The notes under the pieces are model-generated. The model saw only the letters and a program-made list of their open reading frames with translations, was not told the origin of the DNA and made no database searches. Position numbers and translations under genes: made by a program. Of a DNA stretch of 43,919 bases, positions 1 through 10,414 are shown in pieces; position 1 is the first letter of the stretch, and every line of letters starts with the position of its first letter. Origin of the DNA: Myxococcales bacterium (GTDB lineage Bacteria; Myxococcota_A; Polyangia; Polyangiales; Polyangiaceae). Location: the NCBI GenBank assembly GCA_016794345.1, contig JAEUKE010000247.1:1-43919 (forward strand). Reading direction: 5' to 3'.

Positions 1-623
1 GCGTCGCTTGCGTTTGGGTTCGTGAAGGCGTGTTTCACGCCGGGGTACGCCTCGAGCGACCAGTCCGCGTCGATGCGCTTCATCTCCTCGGCGAACGCGC
101 CGACGTCGGCCGGAGGTGCCATCGGGTCGTCCTGACCGTGCAGGACGAGGATGCGACCCTTCGGCTTCGTCTCGAGCTTCTCGCCGATCTTGAGCAGTCC
201 GTGGAAGCTGACCGCGCCGCGGAGCGGGAGCCCCATGCGCGCCGTGAGGATGGAGCAGAGGCCGCCGAAGCAGAAGCCGATGACGCCGATACGGCCCTTG
301 TCGACGCCGGCCACGCCCTGGACAGCCTCGAACGAGGCGGCGAGGCGCCGCTTGAGCAGCGGGGGATCGCTGACGAGCGGGTTCATGAGGGCCTGGCAGG
401 ACGCGGTGTCGTGGCCGCGCTTTCCGATGCCGTAGAGGTCGATGGCGACACCGATGTAGCCCAGGTCCGCGAGGGCCTTGGCCTTCTGCTCCATGAGGTC
501 ATCGCGGCCACCCCAGGCGTGACAGATCATCACGGCCGGCCGCGAGCCTTCGCCGCTCGGGCGAGCGACGAAGGCGTCGAAGGCCTGACCGCCTTCCGAA
601 TAAGGAACCAGCTCGTTCGACAT
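1..623 (-). CDS. Dienelactone hydrolase family protein (C-terminus cut by window edge)
   Basis: This alpha/beta-hydrolase of the dienelactone hydrolase family is open at the left edge; about 207 codons are present. The nucleophile elbow reads GFCFGG with Cys118, as in true dienelactone hydrolases, which use cysteine. The other triad members are probably Asp165 or Asp166 in HGQDD and His198 in GVKHAF. There is no signal peptide, so it should be cytoplasmic. The ATG at 623 lies 17 bases after the stop of the PrkA-type kinase gene, with GGAG about 10 bases upstream, so the two are probably cotranscribed. The family cleaves dienelactones or other small esters and lactones; the substrate here cannot be read from the sequence. 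Confidence 0.9.
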   Translation of the reverse strand, partial: MSNELVPYSEGGQAFDAFVARPSGEGSRPAVMICHAWGGRDDLMEQKAKALADLGYIGVAIDLYGIGKRGHDTASCQALMNPLVSDPPLLKRRLAASFEAVQGVAGVDKGRIGVIGFCFGGLCSILTARMGLPLRGAVSFHGLLKIGEKLETKPKGRILVLHGQDDPMAPPADVGAFAEEMKRIDADWSLEAYPGVKHAFTNPNASD

Positions 624-640
624 GGTCTCGTCGCTCCCGA

Positions 641-2698
<2,058 letters not shown>

Positions 2699-2799
2699 CC
2701 GGATACCTTCCTTGCCGACGGAGGGTAGCACGGCGGGCGCGGTCGAATAGCCCTGCTAGGATCGCCGTCTCACGAGAAAATCGAGGCTTGCGAGGCACC

Positions 2800-3723
2800 A
2801 TGCTGAAGTCGCTCTCCTGGTTGGCCGTCCCGGCTGCGCTGCTCTTCTTCTCCGGCCGGGCGGAGGCTGCCCCGCGCTCGCTGGCGGCCGCGACGGCGCG
2901 CCTGCCGGAGACGGTCGACGCGCTCGCGACCACCCACCTGAAGGGCGTTCGCGCGACGAAGCTCTTCAGCTCGCTCTTCCCCGCCCTCCTGGAGGAGGCG
3001 GACGAGCTCGCGGACGGCCTCGCGAAGGTGAAGAAGGTCTGCCAGATCGACGCCGTGAGCTCGATCGAGGACGCGACGTTCGCGGGCACGACCGGGCGGG
3101 ACGGCGCGATCTTCCTCGCCATCACCGGGGTGGACGAGGCCAAGGCCGTCGCCTGCGCGACAAAGGTGGCGAAGGCCGAGATGGGCGGGGACGCCAAGAG
3201 CGAGAAGGTCACCTGGAAGGCCGAAGGGACGCTCTACCGGCTCTCCTCGGACAAGTCGAAGGACGAGCTCTTCTTCGCGTGGCTCCCGGGCGACATCGTC
3301 GTCATCGCCGACGACCCGGAGGACAAGGCGCAGCTCGAGAAGATGGTGTCGGGCAAGGGCAACATCAAGAAATCCAAGGTGGCATCGCGCCTCTCGAAGC
3401 TCGATCCGAACGCTGCCGTCTCGGCTGTCTGGGGCAAAGCGGAGACGTTCGAGGGCAAGACGATCAAAGGTGGCGCCGTCACCGTGAAGGTCGCGGGCGG
3501 GCAGGTCACCGCGGAGGCGAGCGCCGAGATGGAGAGCAGCAAAGATGCCCAGGAGGTGGTCTCGATGATCGAGCTCGCGAAGAGCTTCCTCGGCAAGATG
3601 TCGCCCCGAGCGTCGGTGGAGGCGCGCGCGTCCGGAGCGGACGTGCTCATCCGCGCCGACGTGCCCGAGGCCGACCTCATCAAGGCCGCGGACGAGGCGA
3701 TGCCGAAGAAGCGCAAGCGCTGA
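2800..3723 (+). CDS. Secreted protein of unknown function
   Basis: This 307-residue protein has a clear signal peptide: a positive start, a hydrophobic stretch from about residue 5, and an AEA-A cleavage site near residue 24. The mature part is Lys/Glu/Ala-rich, alternating short strands with helices. It contains two cysteines about 40 residues apart, in KVCQID and AVACAT, that could form a disulphide in the periplasm. It ends in a basic KKRKR tail. I recognise no family. I preferred the ATG at 2800 to a TTG 12 bases upstream because it starts the signal peptide correctly. The gene is divergent from prkA and convergent with the Kef antiporter gene, so it is probably transcribed alone. Confidence 0.75.
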   Translation: MLKSLSWLAVPAALLFFSGRAEAAPRSLAAATARLPETVDALATTHLKGVRATKLFSSLFPALLEEADELADGLAKVKKVCQIDAVSSIEDATFAGTTGRDGAIFLAITGVDEAKAVACATKVAKAEMGGDAKSEKVTWKAEGTLYRLSSDKSKDELFFAWLPGDIVVIADDPEDKAQLEKMVSGKGNIKKSKVASRLSKLDPNAAVSAVWGKAETFEGKTIKGGAVTVKVAGGQVTAEASAEMESSKDAQEVVSMIELAKSFLGKMSPRASVEARASGADVLIRADVPEADLIKAADEAMPKKRKR

Positions 3724-3742
3724 GGCTCGCGCGCGCCTCGGC

Positions 3743-5560
3743 TCAGGCCTCCTCTTTCTCTTCCTCGGCGTTCCAGCCGTGGCCGTGCTCGGCCTCGAGC
3801 TTGGCGACGTCGCGCGCGAACTGGCGCTCGAGCTCGTCTCGGGCCGACCGGGCGACCTCGACTCGAGTCTTCTCGTCGCCTTGCCGCAGCTCCTCCAGCA
3901 TGCGGACGTTGTGCCGGCGGAAGCGGTCTGCGCGCTCGCGGGCTTCGTAGGGGCCGACGCCGAGCGCCTCGAGGGTGCGGCGGCCCAGGACGACGGCGGA
4001 CTCGAACGTCTCGCGCTCGAGCACCGCGACCCCGCGCCGGCGGAGCTCGTAGTAGTGCGGGACGTTGCGCGCCCGCGCGACGATCTGGAGGTGGGGGAAA
4101 TGCTCCTGGACGTGCTCGATGAGCGAAAGCGAGGTGTCCGGATCGTCGACCGCGACGACGAGGACCTTCGCCCGAGCGGCCCCCGCGGCCTCGAGCAGAT
4201 CGAGCCGCGTCGCGTCACCGTAGTAGACGCGGAAGCCGAAGCGCCGGAGCAGGTCGATCTGATCGGGATCGTGATCGAGGACCGTCGCGCGCGTCCCACT
4301 CGCCAAGAGGAGGCGCCCGACGATCTGCCCGAACCGCCCGAAGCCGGCGATGATGACCTCGGCGTTCTCGTCCTCGATTGCGTCGGCCTCGCGCTCGGCG
4401 CCGCCCCGATCCCGAAAGACCAGGCCGTGGGCGATGAGCAGGACGGGCGTGAGGGCCATCGAGAGCGCGACCGTGAGCGTCAGGAGCGCGTCCCAGTTGT
4501 TCGGCAAGAGGCGCGCCGTGCGGGCCACGCCGAAGACGACGAAGGCGAACTCGCCGCCCTGGACCAGGAGCGCGGAGAAGAGCCAACGTTGCTTCGCGGG
4601 GACGCCCACCGAACGCGCGACCGTCCGCAGGGCGATGCCCTTCAGCAACTGGAAACCGAGGACCAGACCGAGCACGAGCAGCGGGCGCTCGCGGAGCAGC
4701 CCGAAATCGATGCTCATGCCCACCGCGATGAAGAAGAGGCCCATCAGCAGGCCCTTGAAGGGCTGGATGTCGGTCTCGAGCGCGTGGCGATACTCCGACC
4801 CCGCGAGGAGGACGCCCGCGAGGAACGCCCCGAGCGCCATCGAGATCCCCGCGCCGGCCATGAGCGCGGCGATCCCGAGGACGAGCAGGAGCGTGAAGCC
4901 AGTGAACACCTCTCGCAGCCCCGTCTTGGCGAGGACGCGGAGGATGGGCCTCGTCAAAAAGCGGCCGATCACCACGACCGCGACCACCGCGCCGAGGGCC
5001 TTGATGGCGCCGAGGTAACCCGAGCCCCCGCCCTGGACCTCGCTCACGGCGAGGAGCGGGACCACGGCGACGAGCGGGATCGCCGCGATGTCCTGGAAGA
5101 GCAGGATCGCAAATGACGAGCGGCCGAGCGTCGTGGAGAGGAGGTTCTTTTCGGACATCGTCTGCATCGCGACCGCGGTCGACGAGAGCCCGAGCGAGAT
5201 CGCCGCGACGAGCGCGCCTTGCCAGGGCAGCCCGAACAGGAGGAGCAAGACCACGAGCGGCACCGAGCACGCCGCGAGCTGGAGCGCGCCGCCCAGAAAG
5301 ACGGCTCGGCGCAGCGTCCACAGGTGGCGTGGGTCGAGCTCCAGCCCGATGACGAACAACATCAAGACGACGCCTATCTCGGCGAAGTGCAGGGTCGCCG
5401 CCGGGTCGGACGCGATGCCCAGCCCGAACGGCCCGATGATGCAGCCGGCGGCGAGGTAACCGAGGACCGAGCCCAGCTTGAGCCGGCTCGCGAGGGGCAC
5501 ACACACGACGGCCGCCGCGAGGTAGACGATCGTGTCGCGCAGGAGGTTCTCACCGCTCAC
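3743..5560 (-). CDS. Kef-type (CPA2) K+/cation:proton antiporter with KTN domain
   Basis: This 605-residue inner-membrane protein has the length of KefB/KefC (601-620). About twelve hydrophobic segments fill residues 10-385, including FQDIA at 155-159 and the conserved PFKGLLMGLFFIAVGMSID stretch at 267-285. A TrkA-N/KTN nucleotide-binding domain follows, with GFGRFG at 406-411, and a charged helical tail at 540-605. KefB/C proteins release K+ in exchange for H+ to acidify the cytoplasm during electrophile stress and are gated by glutathione adducts; glutathione gating is not proven here. The start is GTG at 5560, overlapping the TGA of the upstream oxidoreductase gene as GTGA, which implies translational coupling. 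A longer open frame continues upstream but lies over the oxidoreductase gene. Confidence 0.92.
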   Translation of the reverse strand: MSGENLLRDTIVYLAAAVVCVPLASRLKLGSVLGYLAAGCIIGPFGLGIASDPAATLHFAEIGVVLMLFVIGLELDPRHLWTLRRAVFLGGALQLAACSVPLVVLLLLFGLPWQGALVAAISLGLSSTAVAMQTMSEKNLLSTTLGRSSFAILLFQDIAAIPLVAVVPLLAVSEVQGGGSGYLGAIKALGAVVAVVVIGRFLTRPILRVLAKTGLREVFTGFTLLLVLGIAALMAGAGISMALGAFLAGVLLAGSEYRHALETDIQPFKGLLMGLFFIAVGMSIDFGLLRERPLLVLGLVLGFQLLKGIALRTVARSVGVPAKQRWLFSALLVQGGEFAFVVFGVARTARLLPNNWDALLTLTVALSMALTPVLLIAHGLVFRDRGGAEREADAIEDENAEVIIAGFGRFGQIVGRLLLASGTRATVLDHDPDQIDLLRRFGFRVYYGDATRLDLLEAAGAARAKVLVVAVDDPDTSLSLIEHVQEHFPHLQIVARARNVPHYYELRRRGVAVLERETFESAVVLGRRTLEALGVGPYEARERADRFRRHNVRMLEELRQGDEKTRVEVARSARDELERQFARDVAKLEAEHGHGWNAEEEKEEA

Positions 5561-6099
5561 TTCTGTGCCTCGCGGGCGAGCGATTCCATGCGCCGACGGT
5601 ACCTCTTCACCTCGGACGCGAGCGCGGCGGCGTCGATCTTGTGGGCGCCGTGGAGCACGAACGGCTCCTCCCACGTCATGCCGCAGAAGCGGGCGGCCTG
5701 GTGCACGGGCGGCGTGAAGGCCGACATCGGATGGGCGTGGATTCCGGGCTCGGAGAACGCTTGCTCGTCTCCGCCCGTCGTCGTCACCCAGAGGCAGCGT
5801 TTGCCCCTGAGCTGTGTCCCGCCTTCGCCGAAGGCGAACCCACGGACGAGCACCTTGTCGAACCAGTGCTTGAGGAGCCCCGGCACCGAGTACCAGTAGA
5901 GCGGGTGCTGCCAGACGACGATCTGCGCCGCGGCGAGCGCCTCCTGCTCCGCCTCCACGTCGATCCCGAAGTCCGGGTAGAGGTCGTACAGCGATCGGAC
6001 GGCGATGGCCTCGAGATCGGCCACCGCCTCGAGCATCGCCCGGTTCGCGCGCGAGCGAGATGGGTAGGGGTGAGCGTAGACCAGCAGAACGGGTGCCAT
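5557..6099 (-). CDS. KefF/KefG-like NAD(P)H quinone oxidoreductase, antiporter ancillary subunit
   Basis: This 180-residue flavodoxin-fold protein belongs to the NQO1/KefF/KefG group. It begins with a beta strand and YAHPYPSRSRANR, the flavin phosphate-binding loop of the family. The QHPLYWYSVPGLLKHWFDKV segment at 84-103 and the TTTGG segment near 127-131 are also typical. In E. coli these proteins bind the cytoplasmic face of KefC or KefB and are needed for full activity. The 4-base GTGA overlap with the antiporter gene immediately downstream is the expected arrangement for such a pair. The ATG at 6099 has AAGG about 10 bases upstream. Family call is firm; assignment to KefF rather than KefG is not possible. 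Confidence 0.92.
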   Translation of the reverse strand: MAPVLLVYAHPYPSRSRANRAMLEAVADLEAIAVRSLYDLYPDFGIDVEAEQEALAAAQIVVWQHPLYWYSVPGLLKHWFDKVLVRGFAFGEGGTQLRGKRCLWVTTTGGDEQAFSEPGIHAHPMSAFTPPVHQAARFCGMTWEEPFVLHGAHKIDAAALASEVKRYRRRMESLAREAQK

Positions 6100-6202
6100 G
6101 AGCGCCGGCCTTCGCTGATATCACGCCTCGCGCTCATCCCCTTGGCAACGGCGTCCCGTTTCGTCATGCTCCAGGTCGGACCCCCTGCCCCCCCCTCCGA
6201 TC

Positions 6203-7285
6203 GTGCGCCTCCTCTCGACCCTGGCCGGCCTCGCAGTCGCCGTCGCGCCGCTCCGCGCGCCGGCCACGACGCCGCTCGAGGTCGCACCGCGCGAGATCCG
6301 GTTTCGCCTCGATGATCCCGCCGTGGCCGCGCCGGGGGTGGATTGGCTCCTGTCGTTTCGCGACGCCTCGATCGAGCGGCCCGGTCCGTGGCGCCTCTAC
6401 GCGAGCAGCAAGTGGGGCGCCTGGACGGAGAAGCCCTGGCTCGCGCTCGACTGGCGAGCGCCGGAGCCCACCGCGCCGGCCGAGCCCGAGCCGCCGTTCG
6501 AGATCCAGCTGGAGCTGCCCGCGCCGGAGTCGTTGCTCAGCGATCGCGCCTTCCTGGAGCGGGTCAACCCTTCCCCGCTCTTCGACTTCACCGGGCCGAG
6601 CCTGACGACCGACGGTTTGAGCTCCGTCTTCGTCCTGCCGCCGACGAAGCCGATCGTCGACTGGCGCTGCCGCAGGCGACCGGTGACAATCGTCCGGTAC
6701 GGCGGCGAGTCCGAGAAGCTCGACCTGGTGCGCTGTGACGGCAGCATGGCTCCAGGCGCCCTCGATTCGCTCTCCATCCTGGCGCGTCCGCCGGAGGCGC
6801 CGCGCCCGGACGGGGGCTTGCCCGACGAGCCCGATGGCGCCGCGTGGAGCGCGAGGCGCGAGTGGGTCGAGGGCGTGAGGGTCGTCCATCCCCGGCTGGT
6901 GTGGGCGGTGCAACGAATCGCCGACGCGTTCCCCGGCAAGCCCATCTACGTCTACAGCGGCTACCGCCCGCTCGCGGAGGTGAACGACGGCTCGGGGCAC
7001 AAGAGCATGCACGCCGAGGGTCGAGCGCTGGACATTTCGATCCTGCGCGTCCAGAACGAGAAGCTCTTCGAGGTCTGCCGCGAGCTGAAGGACGTCGCGT
7101 GTGGCTTCTACCCGAACAGCAAGTTCGTCCACGTAGGCGTGCGGCGGGCCCACAGCGGCAAGTCGATGTGGATCGACGCGTCCATGCCCGGAGAGCCGGC
7201 CCAATACGTCGACTCCTGGCCCGGCGTGGTCGACAAGGGCGCGCTCGCGTGGCGCCCACAGACGCCGACGACGTCCTCGCAGTGA
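6203..7285 (+). CDS. Secreted DUF882/M15-like (YcbK-type) peptidase-fold protein
   Basis: This 360-residue protein starts at GTG 6203 with a signal-like N-terminus. A region of about 200 residues that I cannot assign precedes a C-terminal M15/DUF882 domain at roughly 225-345. That domain has the SGYRP loop at 252-256, then SMHAEGRALDI with candidate zinc ligands His270 and Asp277, and FVHVGVR with His310. M15-fold enzymes cleave D-Ala-containing bonds in peptidoglycan. It is one of three proteins in this window expected to act on the cell wall, with those at 24947 and 25781. It is convergent with nothing and has a 73-base gap to the next gene. Confidence 0.85.
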   Translation: MRLLSTLAGLAVAVAPLRAPATTPLEVAPREIRFRLDDPAVAAPGVDWLLSFRDASIERPGPWRLYASSKWGAWTEKPWLALDWRAPEPTAPAEPEPPFEIQLELPAPESLLSDRAFLERVNPSPLFDFTGPSLTTDGLSSVFVLPPTKPIVDWRCRRRPVTIVRYGGESEKLDLVRCDGSMAPGALDSLSILARPPEAPRPDGGLPDEPDGAAWSARREWVEGVRVVHPRLVWAVQRIADAFPGKPIYVYSGYRPLAEVNDGSGHKSMHAEGRALDISILRVQNEKLFEVCRELKDVACGFYPNSKFVHVGVRRAHSGKSMWIDASMPGEPAQYVDSWPGVVDKGALAWRPQTPTTSSQ

Positions 7286-7358
7286 GCAGCGGCAAACGAC
7301 CGCACGCGCGGCGAACTGCCGCTCTTGACCGCGCCGCGCATACCCCTACCTCTGCCGC

Positions 7359-7667
7359 ATGGGGAAGCTTTGCCGCTGCGAGCGGTGCAGCCAGGTCGTG
7401 CTGCGCCGTGATGGGTCTTTCTTCCGAACGGTGGTCTACGTCGGCGCCTACGCCGTCACGCTCCCGTGGGCGTGGCTTCTCTTCGTCGCGGGGCCTGGCG
7501 TCGTAGGGGTGATCCCGATCGTCCTTCTGCTGGGCCACTGCGCCGACATGAGCCTGCGCGACTGGGCCTTCCCCGAGCCTCGCTGCGAGCGCTGCGGGGC
7601 CTCGCTGGAGCACGCGCCGGCGGCTCCTGCCAGCGCAGCGCCCGCCCTCAGCGCGCAGCGCGCGTGA
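7359..7667 (+). CDS. Small membrane protein with split zinc ribbon
   Basis: This 102-residue protein has an unusual layout. CxxC at residues 7-10 and CxxC at 76-79 (both in the form CERC) flank two hydrophobic segments at about 22-44 and 46-62. The two CERC knuckles could close into one zinc ribbon on the cytoplasmic face if the two helices form a hairpin. The C-terminal 15 residues are Ala/Pro-rich. The family is unknown to me. The last 20 bases overlap the 3' end of the convergent sua5/tsaC gene. The ATG at 7359 lies 73 bases after the DUF882 gene. Confidence 0.65.
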   Translation: MGKLCRCERCSQVVLRRDGSFFRTVVYVGAYAVTLPWAWLLFVAGPGVVGVIPIVLLLGHCADMSLRDWAFPEPRCERCGASLEHAPAAPASAAPALSAQRA

Positions 7668-8640
7668 GGCGGTCACGAATCGCCGCCCAGCTCTCGTCCC
7701 CCGGGACCTCCTCCACGACGATCATGACAGCTCCGCCATCTTCAAGGCGGTGCAGGGAGGCGTAGAGCGCGGACGCGTACCGCTCGGGGTCGCGCGGCAG
7801 GGCGAGGCTCCGCGAGCCCTCATCGAGGCCGGCCGGGGCGGGCTCGAGCACGAGGAGCCCGACGTCCGCCGGGGAGGCGCCGGCGCGCGCGGCGCCCTCC
7901 CGGGCGGCGTCGGCGATCGCGTCGCGACGAGCCAGGACGAGAGGGACCCGCGGCGCGTAGTGGCGCGAGGCGGTGCCGGGGGCCCGCTGCACTTCCCCCT
8001 CGTGCGCCACGAGATCGCCCTTGTCGACGACGTCGGCGAAGCGCGACAGCTCCGAGAGCGCCACGCTCCCACGCCGCAGAACCACGAAGGGCTGGCGCGT
8101 GACGTCGACGATCGTCGACTCGATGCCGAAGCCGGTCGCGCCTCCGTCGATCACGAGCACGTCCGCGCCGAGGCTCTTCTCCACGTGCTCGGCGGTCGTG
8201 GGCGAGATTCGCGTCGAGCGGTTCGCGCTCGGCGCGGCGATCGGCAGCCTGCATGCCGCGAGGAGCGCTCGCGCGACCGGATGGGCGGGGACACGCACGG
8301 CGACGGTGGGCCCGCCGGCGGTCACCTCTTCCGCTACTGCACCTGGCCGAACGGGCAGGATGAGCGTCAGCGGACCGGGCCACCACGCCTCGGCCAGGGC
8401 CCGGGCGCGCGCGGGCACGTCCGCCGCGAGCGCGAACGCAGCCTCGACCGTCAAACAATGCACGATCGAGGGGTTGTGCGCCGGGCGGCCCTTCTTCGCG
8501 TAAATGCGCCTGACCGCATCGGATTGGTCCGCTCGAGCCCCCAGGCCGTAGACGGTCTCCGTCGGGAACGCGACGATATCGCCTCGGACGAGCGCATCGG
8601 CAGCGCGCGCGATCGAGGCGTCGTCCGGCGGGAGGCGCAT
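7648..8640 (-). CDS. tsaC: Sua5/YrdC/YciO threonylcarbamoyl-AMP synthase
   Basis: This 330-residue protein makes threonylcarbamoyl-AMP from threonine, bicarbonate and ATP, the first step of t6A37 tRNA modification, in the cytoplasm. The YrdC domain covers about 1-200: FPTETVYGLGA at 25-35, then KKGRPAHNPSI at 49-59 carrying the KxRP substrate-binding motif, and SANRS and STIVD further on. The last 120 residues form the extra Sua5 C-terminal domain, so this is the long Sua5 type rather than the short TsaC type. The gene stands alone on the minus strand and ends 20 bases inside the convergent small membrane-protein gene. Confidence 0.95.
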   Translation of the reverse strand: MRLPPDDASIARAADALVRGDIVAFPTETVYGLGARADQSDAVRRIYAKKGRPAHNPSIVHCLTVEAAFALAADVPARARALAEAWWPGPLTLILPVRPGAVAEEVTAGGPTVAVRVPAHPVARALLAACRLPIAAPSANRSTRISPTTAEHVEKSLGADVLVIDGGATGFGIESTIVDVTRQPFVVLRRGSVALSELSRFADVVDKGDLVAHEGEVQRAPGTASRHYAPRVPLVLARRDAIADAAREGAARAGASPADVGLLVLEPAPAGLDEGSRSLALPRDPERYASALYASLHRLEDGGAVMIVVEEVPGDESWAAIRDRLTRAAR

Positions 8641-8716
8641 GTCGGTGTCTTACACCACACCGCAGTCTTGATCCGTCCTGACTTGAAGCTTGCTCCCCGT
8701 GACCGATCCTGGAGGG

Positions 8717-9979
8717 GTGAAGACGTTCCGCGCGTTGCGTTGGCTCGTCCTCGGGGGGACAGTCGCCTGTGGGGCAAGAACCGGCCTTCCCGTGCCCGAC
8801 GACGATGGCTCGGAGGGCGGTGAGACATCCTCCTCGAAGGGTGGCGCAGGCGCGGGAGGCGCCGAGCCAATCATTTGCGACGACCTCGTCCCGTCGACCC
8901 CGGCCCATGTTCGTCTCCCGAACGGCGCCGCGACCGTGCTCAGCGTCGAGATGGTGCGGCCGCCGAGCGCGCCGGGCCTCGCCTGCATCGTCTCCGACGT
9001 GGCGAACGACGACGGCACATGGGACGTCGCGCACGGCTGCTTCGAGGCCTGGGCTTCCTGGCCCGGCTCACTGGGGATGGCCTTTCTCTCCGACGGCACC
9101 GAAGGTGGCGTCGCCGCGACGGAGGGCCGCAAGGCCGGCTACGCCATCTTGCTGGGCAGCGGCAGCGGCGCGACGCCGCGCGCGACCTTCGACGTGCCGC
9201 CGACCCAGAGCGAGGTCGGCTGGATGAGCCTCCCGATGCAGGCGACCGGGCACCGCGCCACGTTCGTCGCACGCGCGCCGGACGGAGCGTTCTTCGGCGG
9301 CCTCGCCCGCCGGCAAGCGGACGTGGAGCGGCTCGAGGTCATCCAGATCGATCCGCAGAGCCCGCTCTTCATGGGGGAGATCGCCTGCGCGAGCGGGCCC
9401 ATCGCGGCCGCCGCGGTCGCTACGACTGACGATATCGTCATTGTTTCGTCGACCGGCGAGGCGCTGACCGATTGCCCGACCGCACTCGCCCCCGGGCCTC
9501 CGAGCGGGCTGCAGGTGCTCGCCCTCGGTCGCGCTGGCGGCGCCGAGGTCTGGTACGACGCGTGGTACACGAGCCCCGTGCTCGACGTCGCCGCGATCAC
9601 ACACGAGGGCAGCGTCTGGGTCGCGCGAGACAGCGGAGGCGCCGCCTCGGTCATCGCCCTCGGCCCCGGCGGCGCCGCCGCCGCGCCGATCACGATCGGC
9701 AAGCAAACCCGAGGTGCGGTCGCGCTCGCGCCGCGCGGGCACTCGGTCGCGGCCGCGTTCGTCCAGGACGGACCGGGCGGCGCAGCATCGATCGGGGTGG
9801 TCGAGATCGACGCCGAGGGTGACGTCCATGAGCTCGGCCAGCTCGACACGACCGACGCGCCCTGGGTGCGCGACCTCGAGATCATCGTGGAGCCCGGCAC
9901 GGGGAGCTTGATCGTCTCCTACGTGGGGCTCATCGGGACGAACGAGCGCGCCTTCGCGTGGCGCCTCGGCTGTCCGTGA
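8717..9979 (+). CDS. Putative lipoprotein, myxobacterial type, unknown function
   Basis: The protein is about 420 residues. The first 17 residues resemble a short lipoprotein signal ending in TVAC, followed by an Asp/Glu/Gly/Ser linker containing SSSKGGAGAGG, typical of myxobacterial outer-membrane lipoproteins. The rest is rich in predicted beta strand, with repeated GxVWVA and xxIVSS-like segments at roughly 30-60 residue intervals that suggest a propeller or similar repeat fold; this is inference. Start choice is uncertain. GTG at 8717 gives the best signal but its GGAGG is only one base away, while GTG at 8699 or TTG at 8690 would lengthen it by 6 or 9 residues. No enzymatic motif was recognised. 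Confidence 0.7.
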   Translation: MKTFRALRWLVLGGTVACGARTGLPVPDDDGSEGGETSSSKGGAGAGGAEPIICDDLVPSTPAHVRLPNGAATVLSVEMVRPPSAPGLACIVSDVANDDGTWDVAHGCFEAWASWPGSLGMAFLSDGTEGGVAATEGRKAGYAILLGSGSGATPRATFDVPPTQSEVGWMSLPMQATGHRATFVARAPDGAFFGGLARRQADVERLEVIQIDPQSPLFMGEIACASGPIAAAAVATTDDIVIVSSTGEALTDCPTALAPGPPSGLQVLALGRAGGAEVWYDAWYTSPVLDVAAITHEGSVWVARDSGGAASVIALGPGGAAAAPITIGKQTRGAVALAPRGHSVAAAFVQDGPGGAASIGVVEIDAEGDVHELGQLDTTDAPWVRDLEIIVEPGTGSLIVSYVGLIGTNERAFAWRLGCP

Positions 9980-10009
9980 CGAACGAGCGCGTCTCCGGGG
10001 CGTTGGGCC

Positions 10010-10399
10010 TCACGGCGCGGCAGAGGCTGAAGCGGACGCGGACGGGGCCGGCAAGACGCGCGCGGGGCACTTCACGACGACGCCCTTGAACATGTACTTG
10101 GTCCCGTGGAAGACCTCTTCGTTGCCGGCGCGACGCATGAAGCCGACCCCGTTTCCGCCCGCCGACTCCGCTGCCTTGCGGAAGTCCTTCTCGGGGAAGG
10201 CCTCCTTGTCCATCGTGGAGACCTCGACGCGCTCGATCTCCTTGCAGGCGTCCGGAGGGTTCTTCGGCACGTCTTCGTCGTAGCCGAAGAGGAAGATGCG
10301 CGGACCTGAGTCCGCCTCCTCGCCGATCTTCGCGAAACCTTTGCAGCCCGCGAGGACGAGGCCAACGAGGGCGAGACCGAGGAGGAAGGCTCGAGACAT
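10010..10399 (-). CDS. Small lipoprotein, possibly RcsF/DUF4156-like
   Basis: This 129-residue protein has a clear lipobox (VLAGC, Cys19). The mature domain runs from about 35 to 112, with cysteines in DACKEI and VVKCPA, a Glu/Val strand after the first, and an AAESAGGNGVGFMRR segment. That order (CKxIxxV strand, AxxxGGNxV, a final strand with Cys) faintly resembles the small RcsF/DUF4156 lipoproteins, but the match is by eye only. It ends in an Ala/Ser repeat. The gene starts 15 bases after the stop of the double PARP-finger gene and is probably cotranscribed with it. Confidence 0.7.
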   Translation of the reverse strand: MSRAFLLGLALVGLVLAGCKGFAKIGEEADSGPRIFLFGYDEDVPKNPPDACKEIERVEVSTMDKEAFPEKDFRKAAESAGGNGVGFMRRAGNEEVFHGTKYMFKGVVVKCPARVLPAPSASASASAAP

Positions 10400-10414
10400 C
10401 TGCGGTCCTTTGCG

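Noticed and set aside
4215..5504. Alternate minus-strand frame inside the Kef antiporter gene
   Set aside because: Same strand, other frame of a clear Kef gene; Arg/Ala/Pro-rich with no domain.
5560..6124. Kef antiporter starting near 6124 instead of 5560
   Set aside because: The extra frame covers the oxidoreductase gene and is Arg/Gly-rich; GTG at 5560 gives normal length and GTGA coupling.
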